From positions 1 to 64,000 of the forward strand of contig JAJDXS010000078.1 in NCBI GenBank assembly GCA_022823145.1: a stretch of DNA of 64,000 bases, read 5' to 3'. Shown here one piece after another: positions 1-8,120 of this stretch. The position numbers were made by a program, and so were the translations under genes. Position 1 is the first letter of the stretch. The number at the start of each line of letters is the position of its first letter. The stretch comes from Gemmatimonadota bacterium (GTDB lineage Bacteria; Gemmatimonadota; Gemmatimonadetes; Longimicrobiales; Gaopeijiaceae). Under the pieces are notes generated by a model. The model was not told where the DNA came from, did not search any database, and saw nothing but the letters and a program-made list of their open reading frames with translations.

Positions 1-140
1 CAGGACCGCGCTCGAAGACCGGCGCAGAGCCGCAGTCTGACCCGACCAGCGGGAACCAAACGCCGGGAATCCAACCGATCAATCCCGCAAACCTCACGGA
101 GCAAACCGGTTAGCAGTCTCATTGCTAGAGCTGGGACAGC

Positions 141-527
141 GTGACGGGGGCGGTGCGGGAGCTGGCGCGAGAAGTGCACGGCCACGGCAAGCCCATCAGC
201 GCCGCGGTCTTCCCGACGCCGGCGATCGCGCGCCGCCTGGTCCGGCAGGCGTGGGACGAGTGGCCGCTCGACCGGGTCTTCCCCATGCTCTATCACAGCT
301 TCTACCTCGAAGACATTCCCTGGATTGGCGATGGCGTGCGCGCTGGCCTGGCCGCGCTGGGGTCGACGCCGCTGAGCGCCGGACTATACCTCCCGGCGCT
401 CGATCCTCCCCGGCTCGGGGCGGCCGTCGCCACCGCGAGAGAAGCGGGTGCGGACGGCGTGTCGCTCTTCGAGATGCACGGCCTGACCGACGATCACCTT
501 GTGGCCCTGCGGGACGCTCTCGGCTAG
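141..527 (+). CDS. C-terminal fragment of a glycosidase-like protein (putative, 5'-truncated)
   Basis: Reads as 128 residues from a GTG start. Segments such as SAAVFPTPAIARRLVRQ, DRVFPMLYHSFY and GADGVSLFEMHGL resemble the C-terminal third of TIM-barrel putative glycosyl-hydrolase-10-like bacterial proteins, whose full length is normally several hundred residues. The same frame has a TAG at 126-128, and no frame of the first 140 bases looks like the missing N-terminal part, so this is probably a decayed or truncated gene rather than a complete enzyme. It ends 38 bases before the M81 peptidase gene. The family assignment is from memory of motifs and is moderate; the truncation is seen directly. 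Confidence 0.5.
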   Translation: MTGAVRELAREVHGHGKPISAAVFPTPAIARRLVRQAWDEWPLDRVFPMLYHSFYLEDIPWIGDGVRAGLAALGSTPLSAGLYLPALDPPRLGAAVATAREAGADGVSLFEMHGLTDDHLVALRDALG

Positions 528-565
528 TGTCCTGCACGGCGAACTCCAGACTCGGAGGCCCACGG

Positions 566-2161
566 ATGGCAAGATTCCAAAGGTTTGCTCTCTTCGCTAC
601 AGTCGCGGCGCTGGGCGCGTGCGCGGTTTCCTTTCAGGACGACGAAGGTGAGGGCACCACGGTTCGTCTCGGAGCTCCCGAAACGTCTGAACAGCTTCGT
701 TTCGCGGTTGCGCGCTTCCAGCACGAGACCTGCACCTTCTGCCCCGGCGGCGACACCGGGATCGATGACTGGCTGAGGGCCAGCGAGCCCCTCTCCGGCG
801 AGGCGCTGTTGTCGTCCGGCGGGTACGTGGGCGGGTTCGTCAAGCGGGCGCGGGAGTTCGGCGACGTCGAACTGGTGCCGCTGACCTCGCCGGTCGGGGT
901 CTACGGCGGGTCGTCCCGGAGCTGGAACACGAAGGAGACCTTCGACCATTTCCTCGAGATCATGCTCGCCGAACTGCGGGAGCAGCTCCCCGTCGACGGG
1001 GTCTACCTGGCCCTGCACGGCGCGATGGCGGTACGCGACGTCCCGCGCCCCGAGGCGGAGATCGCCCGCAGGTTCCGCGAGGTGGTCGGGCTCGGCGTCC
1101 CCATCGCGGGAGCCTTCGACCTGCACGGCAACGAGGACGCCGAGTTCCTGGAGCACGCCGACTTCTCCTTCGTGACCAAGCGGTATCCCCACTACGACTC
1201 CTACATCCAGGGCGAGCGCGCGGCCCGGGCGCTCAGGCTCGCGGCGCTGGGCGAATACCGGCCCACCACGGCCACCCGGAAACCTGGCGTCATCACGGCG
1301 ACCGTGCTGCAGTGGACCGGGCAGTCCCCATCCATGGACATCATGGAGCGGGCGCGGCGGTGGGAGGCGCGGGAAAACGACGCGTACGTGAGCGTCTTCT
1401 ACGGCTATCCCTGGTCGGACGTGCCCGACGTCGGCGCGACCGTGCAGGTCATGACCAACGACGACCAGGCGCTCGCGGACCGGATCGCGGACGACATGGA
1501 CGACTTCATCTGGCGCGTGCGCGAGGACTTCGCGGTGGGCGGCTATCCCGGGCCGGAAGAGGCCGCGCGCATCGTGGCAACGGCCGTCGCACGCGGTGAG
1601 ACCCCGGTCGCCGTCGGCGACCACAGCGACCGTCCCGGCGACGCCACCCACATCCTGAACGCCTTCGAGGCGGCCGGCATCGGCAACGTCCTGTACGGCA
1701 CGATCACCTCGCCCGCCACCCTGGAGGCCCTGGGCGCCGCGAACGCCCGGCCCGGCGACCCCTTCGACGCCGAAATCGGCGGCTTCACGCCGTCCGGCGG
1801 TTCCCCCCGGCGCATCGTCGGCACCGTGGAGTACTTCGGCGAAGGTTTCGGCTACGACAGGGTCGCCGCGGTCTCGTTCGGCGACGGCAACGTCGTCTTC
1901 CTCACTCCCGCCTACACGCAGGTGCTCTACCCGGACGCCTTCCGCTACGGCGACATCGAGCCCGGCGACTACGACGTCTTCGTGGTCAAGTCACGCGTGC
2001 ACTTCCGCCGCGGCTTCGACGAGACGGGGTACGCGCCCACGATCGTCATTGTCGAGGCGCCGGAGCCCTTCGTCGGGACGACCTTCCTGGACGCGTTATC
2101 GTATGAGCACGTGAATCTGAGCGAACTGTATCCGTACGGAACGCCGCCCCACCGACGTTGA
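566..2161 (+). CDS. M81 family metallopeptidase (MlrC/microcystinase-like), lipoprotein
   Basis: A 531-residue protein from ATG 566, preceded by GGAGG eight bases upstream; the frame is open further upstream, but that part lacks any signal. The N-terminus is a lipoprotein signal peptide with lipobox LGAC, so the mature protein should be anchored outside the cytoplasm. The MlrC zinc-binding pattern is present: D185 and H187 in FDLHGN and H209 in RYPHYDSY, spaced 2 and 22 residues apart as expected for MlrC. ALHGAMAV upstream is also conserved. M81 members open peptides, for example linearised microcystin, and many act as general secreted peptidases; the natural substrate here is unknown. Its stop is followed within 15 bases by a desaturase gene. 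Confidence 0.88.
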   Translation: MARFQRFALFATVAALGACAVSFQDDEGEGTTVRLGAPETSEQLRFAVARFQHETCTFCPGGDTGIDDWLRASEPLSGEALLSSGGYVGGFVKRAREFGDVELVPLTSPVGVYGGSSRSWNTKETFDHFLEIMLAELREQLPVDGVYLALHGAMAVRDVPRPEAEIARRFREVVGLGVPIAGAFDLHGNEDAEFLEHADFSFVTKRYPHYDSYIQGERAARALRLAALGEYRPTTATRKPGVITATVLQWTGQSPSMDIMERARRWEARENDAYVSVFYGYPWSDVPDVGATVQVMTNDDQALADRIADDMDDFIWRVREDFAVGGYPGPEEAARIVATAVARGETPVAVGDHSDRPGDATHILNAFEAAGIGNVLYGTITSPATLEALGAANARPGDPFDAEIGGFTPSGGSPRRIVGTVEYFGEGFGYDRVAAVSFGDGNVVFLTPAYTQVLYPDAFRYGDIEPGDYDVFVVKSRVHFRRGFDETGYAPTIVIVEAPEPFVGTTFLDALSYEHVNLSELYPYGTPPHRR

Positions 2162-2175
2162 CACTGAAAGGCCGA

Positions 2176-3201
2176 ATGAAGATCGACCGCGAGCAGGTCC
2201 GACACTGGAAACGAGTCCTGTCTCCCTACTTCGGTCCGGACGACAAGCGAAGCGCCTGGCAAATGGGCCATACCGCCGTGCTCTTCGCCGCGGCCTGGGC
2301 GCTTATGTACTGGAGCCTCGGCGTGGGCTACTGGCTTACCCTGCTCCTGGCGATCCCGGCGGCGGGTCTGAGCATGCGGCTCTTCATGTTCCAGCACGAC
2401 TGCGGGCACGGGTCCTACTTCAGATCGCGCAGGCTGGCCTGCGTGGCGGGCTCGGTGATCGGCGTCCTCATGCTTACGCCATATCACTATTGGCGGAAGA
2501 CCCACGCAATTCATCACGCGCATTCGGGCAATCTGGACACGCGCTCCTTCGGGGACATAACCACGGTTACCGTGGACGAGTACGAAGCGATGTCCGTTCG
2601 CCAGCGGCTCGCCTACCGGATCTACCGCAACCCCCTTGTGCTCTTCGGGTTCGGAGCGGCGTTTCACTTCATCGTCAAGCACCGCTTCCCCTGGGACGCG
2701 CCGCGCGCCTGGAAGCGCGAGTGGCACTCCGTGTGGTGGACGAACGCGGCGCTGGCGGGGATCCTGGCGGGGGCGTGGCTCACCATCGGGATCGGACCGT
2801 TCCTGATGGTCCAGCTTCCGATCACCCTCATCGCATGTGCTATCGGCGTGTGGCTGTTCTATGTGCAGCACCAGTTCGAGGACGCCTACTGGCATTGGCA
2901 GGAGGAGTGGAACTACTACGACGCGGGCCTGCACGGCTCATCGTTTCTGAAGCTGCCGAAGGTCCTGCAGTGGTTCACCGCGAATATCGGCCTCCACCAC
3001 GTTCACCATCTGAGCTCCCGCATCCCCAACTACCGGCTGCAGCGCTGCCACGACGAAAACCCGGAACTGTGGAAGGCTCCGAGAATGACGTTGTGGGATG
3101 GCCTCAAGACCCTTCACCTGACGCTTTGGGACGAAGGGCGGCGGAAGCTGATCTCGTTCCGGGAATACCGGCGGCTGAGAGCTGCGGAGGCCTACTCGTG
3201 A
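2176..3201 (+). CDS. Fatty acid desaturase, membrane-bound di-iron type
   Basis: A 341-residue membrane protein. ATG 2176 is chosen because GAAAGG lies just upstream; a TTG at 2158 is the alternative. The three histidine boxes of the membrane desaturase family are complete: HDCGH at 74-78, HAIHH at 110-114 and HHVHH at 274-278, set between hydrophobic helices. The order and the NIGLHHVHHLSSRIPNY context fit the DesA/delta-12 group that acts on lipid-linked acyl chains using O2 and an electron donor. No donor gene is adjacent. Its last codon overlaps the start of the following FKBP reading frame (GTGA), so the two were probably translated together. It is distinct from the acyl-CoA-type desaturase at 26.7 kb. 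Confidence 0.9.
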   Translation: MKIDREQVRHWKRVLSPYFGPDDKRSAWQMGHTAVLFAAAWALMYWSLGVGYWLTLLLAIPAAGLSMRLFMFQHDCGHGSYFRSRRLACVAGSVIGVLMLTPYHYWRKTHAIHHAHSGNLDTRSFGDITTVTVDEYEAMSVRQRLAYRIYRNPLVLFGFGAAFHFIVKHRFPWDAPRAWKREWHSVWWTNAALAGILAGAWLTIGIGPFLMVQLPITLIACAIGVWLFYVQHQFEDAYWHWQEEWNYYDAGLHGSSFLKLPKVLQWFTANIGLHHVHHLSSRIPNYRLQRCHDENPELWKAPRMTLWDGLKTLHLTLWDEGRRKLISFREYRRLRAAEAYS

Positions 3202-3657
3202 GCGCCAGGCTGCGGCTGGTCGCGTTCCTGGGTGCGACGGTCATCCTGGGAGGCTGCGGCGGAGACGACATGACAGGCCCCCAGGTAATCGAGGAAGTCG
3301 AGTTCGCGCCGTCGCTCGGGATTAATCTTGCCTCCATGACCCGGACTTCTTCGGGACTCTACTACGAGGACATCGCCATGAGGCTCCGGAGACCCGGCCG
3401 CCGCCGGGAACGAGGTCGACGTGGCCTACACCGGATGGCTGACCGACGGCACCACATTCGACAGCGGCGCGTTCAGCTTCGTCCTGGGCGCGGGCCAGGT
3501 CGTGCGGGGGTTCGACGAGGGCGTGACGGGCATGCGCGTCGGAGGCGTGCGCCGAATCATCATCCCGCCCGCGCTGGGGTATGGAAGCCAGGGAAGCGGG
3601 CCCGTGCCGCCCGACTCGATCATGATCTTCAGGATAGAACTGCGGTCGATCGGGTAA
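3198..3657 (+). pseudogene. FKBP-type peptidyl-prolyl isomerase lipoprotein, interrupted by a frameshift
   Basis: The first frame starts at GTG 3198 and gives a lipoprotein signal (VILGGC lipobox), a spacer and TSSGLYYEDIAM. The FKBP domain proper (GNEVDVAYTGWL through IMIFRIELRSIG) is in a different frame that has a TGA at 3379-3381. Joining the two near 3374-3384 by removing one base, or adding two, gives a normal single-domain FKBP of about 150 residues with the usual pocket residues (AYTG, FDSG, VVRGF, LGYG, IFRIEL). It would help proline isomerisation during folding outside the cytoplasm. As written it cannot make the full protein. Whether this is a real mutation or a sequence error cannot be told from one sequence; the domain itself shows no decay. 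Confidence 0.8.
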
Positions 3658-3666
3658 CCGGGCGGT

Positions 3667-4041
3667 TCAGCGCGCCAGAGTCACCCCGAGTTCGCCCAAT
3701 CGCTGGAAGTCGGGAGTGTTGGAGGTAGCGACGGCGGCGCCGTCCGCGAGCGCAACGGCCGCAATCATGCAATCCATAAGCGAGCCACGTCGCCTTCCGG
3801 ATTCGTTGTAGAGCCTCGCGGCCGTTTCCGCGTCATCCCTTGTGAATTCGCGATGCCGATCGACGATTGCTGCGGCAGCCGCCAGTTCAAGCTGGTGTAG
3901 CGGGCCACATCGGAACTCTGCCCACGCGACGGTGCTGACCACGAGCGGCTCGCCCGCCTTGATCCACCGCCGCAAAGCGAGGTCCTCGGGCGTCCCCCGG
4001 ATCAGCGCCCGTATCAGAAAACTCGTATCGAGGTGGATCAT
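3667..4041 (-). CDS. PIN domain ribonuclease toxin (VapC family)
   Basis: A 124-residue PIN domain protein. The acidic residues expected to bind Mg2+ are D5 (HLDTSFL), E42 (AWAEFRCG), D90 (SLMDCMIA) and D111 (SNTPDF). VapC toxins cut specific tRNA or rRNA when freed from their antitoxin. The ATG overlaps the stop of the upstream antitoxin gene by four bases (ATGA), the usual antitoxin-first arrangement. It converges with the FKBP gene, ending 9 bases from it. The target RNA cannot be read from sequence. Confidence 0.88.
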   Translation of the reverse strand: MIHLDTSFLIRALIRGTPEDLALRRWIKAGEPLVVSTVAWAEFRCGPLHQLELAAAAAIVDRHREFTRDDAETAARLYNESGRRRGSLMDCMIAAVALADGAAVATSNTPDFQRLGELGVTLAR

Positions 4042-4325
4042 TCGCCCCGGAAAGGCAGCCGGTGACCGGCAGCCTTGCGTTCAGCTTTGAGGTCCCGGGC
4101 CCATTGTCCCAGGTCCACCCCGCGTTCCCGGACCGTGTCCTGCAGGCGGGAAAGCGCCTCCAGGGCAACCTCACCCTCGGCGTCGTCGGCTGTCATTGCG
4201 GCGGTACGAAGTGCGCGGCGGATAACCTCCGACTTGGACACGTTCCAGCGCCTGGCAAGTGCCTCCAGCGTGCGAACGGAGTCCACATCGAGCGAGTAGG
4301 TCGATTTGATTGTCGTTATGGCCAT
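4038..4325 (-). CDS. Ribbon-helix-helix antitoxin partner of the PIN toxin
   Basis: A 95-residue protein from ATG 4325 (an alternative in-frame ATG lies at 4343). The first 45 residues fit a ribbon-helix-helix DNA-binding fold: strand TTIKSTYSLD, then helices around VRTLEALARRWNVSKSEVIRRAL. The rest is charged and would wrap the toxin. Both possible start codons sit inside copies of a palindrome that probably serves as its own operator, which argues for autorepression. No clear Shine-Dalgarno sequence precedes either ATG, so translation may be leaderless. Confidence 0.8.
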   Translation of the reverse strand: MAITTIKSTYSLDVDSVRTLEALARRWNVSKSEVIRRALRTAAMTADDAEGEVALEALSRLQDTVRERGVDLGQWARDLKAERKAAGHRLPFRGE

Positions 4326-4344
4326 ACAGAAAGCTATGGCCATA
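4317..4344 (-). promoter_or_regulatory. Twin palindrome, probable antitoxin operator
   Basis: The perfect 10-base palindrome TATGGCCATA occurs twice, at 4317-4326 and 4335-4344, offset by 18 bases. Ribbon-helix-helix repressors bind as dimers to such short palindromes, often in tandem. Each copy contains one of the two possible start codons of the antitoxin, so binding would block both transcription and access to the start. The repeat is seen directly; the operator role is inferred. Confidence 0.6.
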
Positions 4345-4399
4345 ATCGGGCGCCATCAATGCAGGCCTCGCGGTTGCTGGCCCATCCATGCAAATGGGT

Positions 4400-5695
4400 C
4401 TACGGGTCCAGCGAGACCAATCGAATCACGCGGACGCTGGGCACATCCATCGCGTCGGTCTCGATGTAGGCCATGAGCCCGTCGGGCCCGAACGCGTCGG
4501 GAATCCGGGGAGCGCCTTGGGGCAGCGTGCCCACATAGTGGCCTCGTGGCGTGAGGATGTCGATCGGCCCTTCGCCGGTACCGTCCGGAGCCATTCGAGC
4601 GATCCACAGCCGGCCCTCGCCGTCCACGGCCAAGCCGGCCACAACCGGAATCTCCTCGGGGAACAGCATGGTCTCGATCATGGACAACATCTGCTCCCGT
4701 AACTGCTCCGCCGCGTCCCCGGTGAGTGTCTCGCTCCCACCGAAGAGCCGAATCGGGGAACCCGCCGATCCAGCGAGCACTTCCATCTGCCGAGCCCGCT
4801 CCGCCTCCTCAACGGCTTTGGTTACAGGCTGTGGCACGACCCTTCGCTCGATCACGCCGGTCACATGGCCGTCCATACCGATCACCTTTACACGGTACCC
4901 CACCGAGTCCACGACAGCGACCCGCCCATCCACAAGGATTCCGAGGTGTAGCGGCGGTGGAAACGCCCGCCATCTCCGAAACCCCAATGCGAAGTCTTTT
5001 TGCCCTGCCGCGTTGGTCGCGGTGAACTCTCCCACCGTCTCCCCGGATGGAAGGTTCCAGGCTCGGTACAGCACCTCCATTCCAGAGCCATCCAACGTGA
5101 AGAGGTCGATGTCGCGGAGGTGGTCGTCTCCCGGTTCTGCCTCCGGCTCATTCTGCGATGACATCCTGAGCTTCGGCCCTCCGGTTGTCAGCAAGCGACC
5201 AGCCCCGACGGGAAGCAACAGCGTCCCGGGCATCCTTTGTAGCGGATTGACCGTCGTGCTACCCACAAAACTCCCCGCGGGATCGAAGACCTTGAATGCG
5301 GGAAACCCCATGTCGTACACGACCAGACGACCGTCCTCGAGAATCGCTGCGCTCGCCGGCGCGGAAAACTCACCCGGCCCCTCACCCTGTGAGCCGATCA
5401 TGCGCACCGGGGCACCATCCCGGTCCAGCACCACGACCCGGTAGTTCCCCTCGTCCAGGATGTAGAGGTTCCCGTCGGCGTCGAAGTCCACATCGGCGAT
5501 GCGGCCGAAGGTCTCCCAGTCCTGTCCCGAGAAGGTCCCGACCGTGTACACCTCTTCGGTCACGGCGGCAAGCTCCTGGTCGACCGCACGAGTGCCGGGT
5601 GCCTGGCTCCCGCTCGCGCTCGGCACCGTGAAGAACAGGAATGACACGCCGGACAGCAGCAGCATGCAGGACATTGCCAGGCGCTCTCGCGACAC
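4400..5695 (-). CDS. Secreted 6-bladed beta-propeller (NHL-like) protein
   Basis: A 431-residue protein with an N-terminal signal peptide (hydrophobic LLLSGVSFLFFTV, cleavage near SASGSQA). The body has repeated blade motifs such as DVDFDADGNLYILDEGNYRVVVLD, typical of NHL-type propellers, ending with a blade that mentions no catalytic residues. Proteins of this type are abundant in Gemmatimonadota and Bacteroidota and are thought to bind ligands or partners outside the cell; their function is unknown. It stands alone, 9 bases from the next minus-strand gene, which could indicate read-through from the Mo-hydroxylase set. An internal Met at residue 8 is an alternative start. Confidence 0.8.
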   Translation of the reverse strand: MSRERLAMSCMLLLSGVSFLFFTVPSASGSQAPGTRAVDQELAAVTEEVYTVGTFSGQDWETFGRIADVDFDADGNLYILDEGNYRVVVLDRDGAPVRMIGSQGEGPGEFSAPASAAILEDGRLVVYDMGFPAFKVFDPAGSFVGSTTVNPLQRMPGTLLLPVGAGRLLTTGGPKLRMSSQNEPEAEPGDDHLRDIDLFTLDGSGMEVLYRAWNLPSGETVGEFTATNAAGQKDFALGFRRWRAFPPPLHLGILVDGRVAVVDSVGYRVKVIGMDGHVTGVIERRVVPQPVTKAVEEAERARQMEVLAGSAGSPIRLFGGSETLTGDAAEQLREQMLSMIETMLFPEEIPVVAGLAVDGEGRLWIARMAPDGTGEGPIDILTPRGHYVGTLPQGAPRIPDAFGPDGLMAYIETDAMDVPSVRVIRLVSLDP

Positions 5696-5704
5696 CGTGC
5701 CCCC

Positions 5705-6136
5705 CTAAACCCCCACCAACTCCCCCAGCACGAAGACGTCGGTGAGCAGCGCCCGCACGTGGATCGACGCGTTGAGGTTGTCGATCAGCTGGGACGAGAC
5801 CGTGGGCTGCGCAGCCACGAGCCGCACCAACGCCCCGGCAGCGTCCGCATCACGCTGGAGCACCTCCAGGGCGGCCGTCACCGCCTCTGCCGCGCCGTCA
5901 CCGTCGCCAGGCGCAGCGGAACCGGCCGCACCGGTCGCTTCACCCTCCAGCAGGCGCGCCCGGAAGGCCTCGGGCAGCCCGTCGAGCGCCTCTTCGAAGC
6001 CGCGCAGGTACGGGCGGATCTGTTCACCCGCCTTACTGGCCGAATCGTCGGTCAGGCCCTGCGCGGCGTAGGCGAGGAAGAACTCGTAGCCCTCCTCGAT
6101 CGCGTCGATGCGGCGTTTCAGGTCGTCGGGGCTCAT
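5705..6136 (-). CDS. Hypothetical helical protein downstream of the cytochrome b gene
   Basis: A 143-residue soluble protein with no signal or membrane segment. It is almost all predicted helix, with an Ala/Gly-rich linker in the middle (residues 68-82) between two helical halves. I do not recognise a family. It follows the cytochrome b gene by 65 bases on the same strand, so it is probably the last gene of the Mo-hydroxylase operon and could be an assembly or delivery factor. TorD/NarJ-type chaperones have this helical character but are longer, and no signature was seen. The real frame is supported by strand, codon use and a TAG/TAA-free span that matches its neighbours. Confidence 0.65.
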   Translation of the reverse strand: MSPDDLKRRIDAIEEGYEFFLAYAAQGLTDDSASKAGEQIRPYLRGFEEALDGLPEAFRARLLEGEATGAAGSAAPGDGDGAAEAVTAALEVLQRDADAAGALVRLVAAQPTVSSQLIDNLNASIHVRALLTDVFVLGELVGV

Positions 6137-6201
6137 GGGCAGGGCTATCGGTCAGGGTCAGGGGGAAGGGGTCTCGGTCGGGCCTGGGCGTGCGGGAGGC
6201 C

Positions 6202-7038
6202 TCAGTCGCCCTCGGCTTCGGCTGTCTGCGAGCCGCCGTCGACCGTCCAGCGGGCCGGGTCGTGGTTCTCGAGGTAGCGGTTGCGGTCGATCCAGCCGTT
6301 GATCATGGACCAGGTCATCCAGCGCTTCTCGGGGCGGATCGCGAAGTACACGTGCGCGATCACGAGGAAGATCAGGCCTATGCCGCACACGCCGTGGATC
6401 ACGTAGACCCAGCCCCACGTGGCGTCGCTGAACATGTAGGTGTTCATCGGCAGCAGGAAGTTGTCGACCCGGAACATCATGAGGACGCCGGTGACCACCG
6501 CGCCGAGGGTCGCGATCATGGCGACGTGATGGAACATCTTCTGGTCCACCGGATACTTGCCGGCGCGCGGGCGCTCGACCGACCGGCCCAGCGCCGCCTT
6601 CAGCCCCAGCTTGCCCTCTTCGACGTCACGCCGGTCGATCCACATCGTCCAGAAATCCTGCTTCGCGAAGACGTGGTAGATGTGGTAGATGACCGTCAGG
6701 ATCAGGAGGACGCCGGCGATCCAGTGGATCGTCACCCAGGGGAACTGGATCCCGATCACGGGGAAGAAGGCCGTGATCAACAGCGCGAACATGGTCGCGC
6801 TCATCGACCAGTGGAATCCGCGCGCTCCGACCGTGTGGCGCTGGAGCTTTTCAGGCAGGCCCTCCGCCTCGCTCTCGTCGATCTCGCCGGTGGCCACCTT
6901 CTTGGGCACCATCAGGGCGTGCACAACGACGAAGACCGCGCCGATGATCACCGCCGCCCAGATCAGATCCCACGAGACACCGATCGGGACGTCCTCGCCC
7001 CAGGGGTTCAGCGCCCGCCGAAGGAATTCCATGGTCAA
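6202..7038 (-). CDS. Cytochrome b/b6 membrane subunit (formate dehydrogenase gamma-like)
   Basis: A 278-residue membrane protein with about five transmembrane helices. It resembles FdnI/FdoI-type di-haem cytochrome b subunits: candidate haem ligands are H76 (RGFHWSM), H105 (TIHWIAG), H119/H122 (YHIYH), H170/H171, H215 (VIHGVCG) and H229 (IAHVYFAIRPEKRW). Such subunits take electrons from a periplasmic dehydrogenase and pass them to quinone. No formate dehydrogenase is present. The gene lies directly after the Tat-exported Mo-hydroxylase genes, so I infer that it links that enzyme to the respiratory chain. A hairpin sits in the gap before it. Confidence 0.85.
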   Translation of the reverse strand: MTMEFLRRALNPWGEDVPIGVSWDLIWAAVIIGAVFVVVHALMVPKKVATGEIDESEAEGLPEKLQRHTVGARGFHWSMSATMFALLITAFFPVIGIQFPWVTIHWIAGVLLILTVIYHIYHVFAKQDFWTMWIDRRDVEEGKLGLKAALGRSVERPRAGKYPVDQKMFHHVAMIATLGAVVTGVLMMFRVDNFLLPMNTYMFSDATWGWVYVIHGVCGIGLIFLVIAHVYFAIRPEKRWMTWSMINGWIDRNRYLENHDPARWTVDGGSQTAEAEGD

Positions 7039-7061
7039 GTCTCTCCGTTGGATGGCTCGAC

Positions 7062-7087
7062 GATACTAAACCACAATGTTTAGCATC
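7062..7087 (-). promoter_or_regulatory. Inverted repeat between FAD-subunit and cytochrome b genes
   Basis: GATACTAAAC at 7062-7071 and GTTTAGCATC at 7078-7087 form 10-base arms with one mismatch around a 6-base loop. It is AT-rich compared with its surroundings and lacks a T run, so it is not a standard terminator. It could be an operator for the cytochrome b gene, an mRNA processing or stability hairpin, or chance. Confidence 0.4.
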
Positions 7088-7100
7088 GGATGGCCTGGTA

Positions 7101-8102
7101 TCAGGCAGCGTCCCGAATCGACCGCTTCACCAGGTTCCGGGTGAGCGCGATCTTGTAATCGTTGTGCCGGAGCGCGCGTGCACCCTCGACCGCGATCTCT
7201 CCGGCCATCTGTCCGGTCTCGTCGCTGGGCTCGCGTCCGCGGATCGCAGCCTCGACCGCACCCATGCGCACGGGGTACGGGGCGATGCTGTTGACGACCA
7301 CCCGCGCGTCCTGGATCACACCGCCCTGCACCTGCAGCATCGACGCGACGGTCACCAGCGAGAAGTCCCACGACTTGCGGTCGCGGATCTTCTCGAAGTA
7401 CCACCGCGCACCCTCCCGCGGGGCGGGCAGCACGATGCGCGTGAGCAGATCGCCGGGCTCGAGAACCGTCATCCGCTCGATGTCGATGTCAGGGCCGATG
7501 AAGAAGTCGGCCGCCGCGTAGGTCCGCTCGCCGGAGCTGCTCGCGACAACCATCTCGGCATCGAGCGCGACCAGCGCGGGCGCGGTGTCCGAAGGGTTGA
7601 CCGCAACGCAGCGATCCGCGCCCATGATGCAGTGTTCCCGGTTCATGGCGCGCCGTGTGCTGGCGTAGCAGATGTTCCCTCCCGCGCGGTAGCATGGCCA
7701 CCCGCTTCGGTAGTACCAGCAACGGGTATCCTGCACGATGTTCCCGCCGAGCGTGCCCTGGTTGCGGATCTGTGGCGTGGCCACCAGTCCCGCTGCTTCC
7801 GCCAGGAGCGGATAGCGGCTCTGCACGTCCGCATGCTCGGCCACGGCGGTGAGGCTGGTCATGGCGCCGATGTCGAGCCCGCCGTCACCACCCTCGGCGA
7901 TGCCGCGGATCTCGTCCACGGCGGCCAGGTCGATTACCGCTGCCGGGCGCTTGATCCTGTCCTTGAACCAGTCGAAGGTGTCCAGTCCGCCGGCGAGCAC
8001 CCAGCCCTCGTCGCCGTACTGTTCCATCAGGCGAACCGCGTCGTCGACTCCCGCCGGCTGATAGAGCTCGAACGGCGGGATCATGTCACGAATGACAGCC
8101 AC
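7101..8102 (-). CDS. Mo-hydroxylase FAD-binding subunit with Cys-rich loop (PaoB-like)
   Basis: A 333-residue protein of the xanthine dehydrogenase medium-subunit family. FAD contacts are VLAGGLD near residue 37 and TLGGNIVQD near 117. After the second motif it has an insert with cysteines at 128, 137, 145, 158 and 165. Similar inserts hold an extra [4Fe-4S] cluster in PaoB and in the beta subunit of 4-hydroxybenzoyl-CoA reductase, so an additional cluster is plausible here but not proven. The FAD passes electrons from the Mo and Fe-S centres. The gene starts 18 bases after the large subunit gene ends. It has no signal and would be carried out with the Tat-bearing small subunit. Confidence 0.9.
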   Translation of the reverse strand: MAVIRDMIPPFELYQPAGVDDAVRLMEQYGDEGWVLAGGLDTFDWFKDRIKRPAAVIDLAAVDEIRGIAEGGDGGLDIGAMTSLTAVAEHADVQSRYPLLAEAAGLVATPQIRNQGTLGGNIVQDTRCWYYRSGWPCYRAGGNICYASTRRAMNREHCIMGADRCVAVNPSDTAPALVALDAEMVVASSSGERTYAAADFFIGPDIDIERMTVLEPGDLLTRIVLPAPREGARWYFEKIRDRKSWDFSLVTVASMLQVQGGVIQDARVVVNSIAPYPVRMGAVEAAIRGREPSDETGQMAGEIAVEGARALRHNDYKIALTRNLVKRSIRDAA

Positions 8103-8120
8103 TTTGATTCTCCTTCCGGG

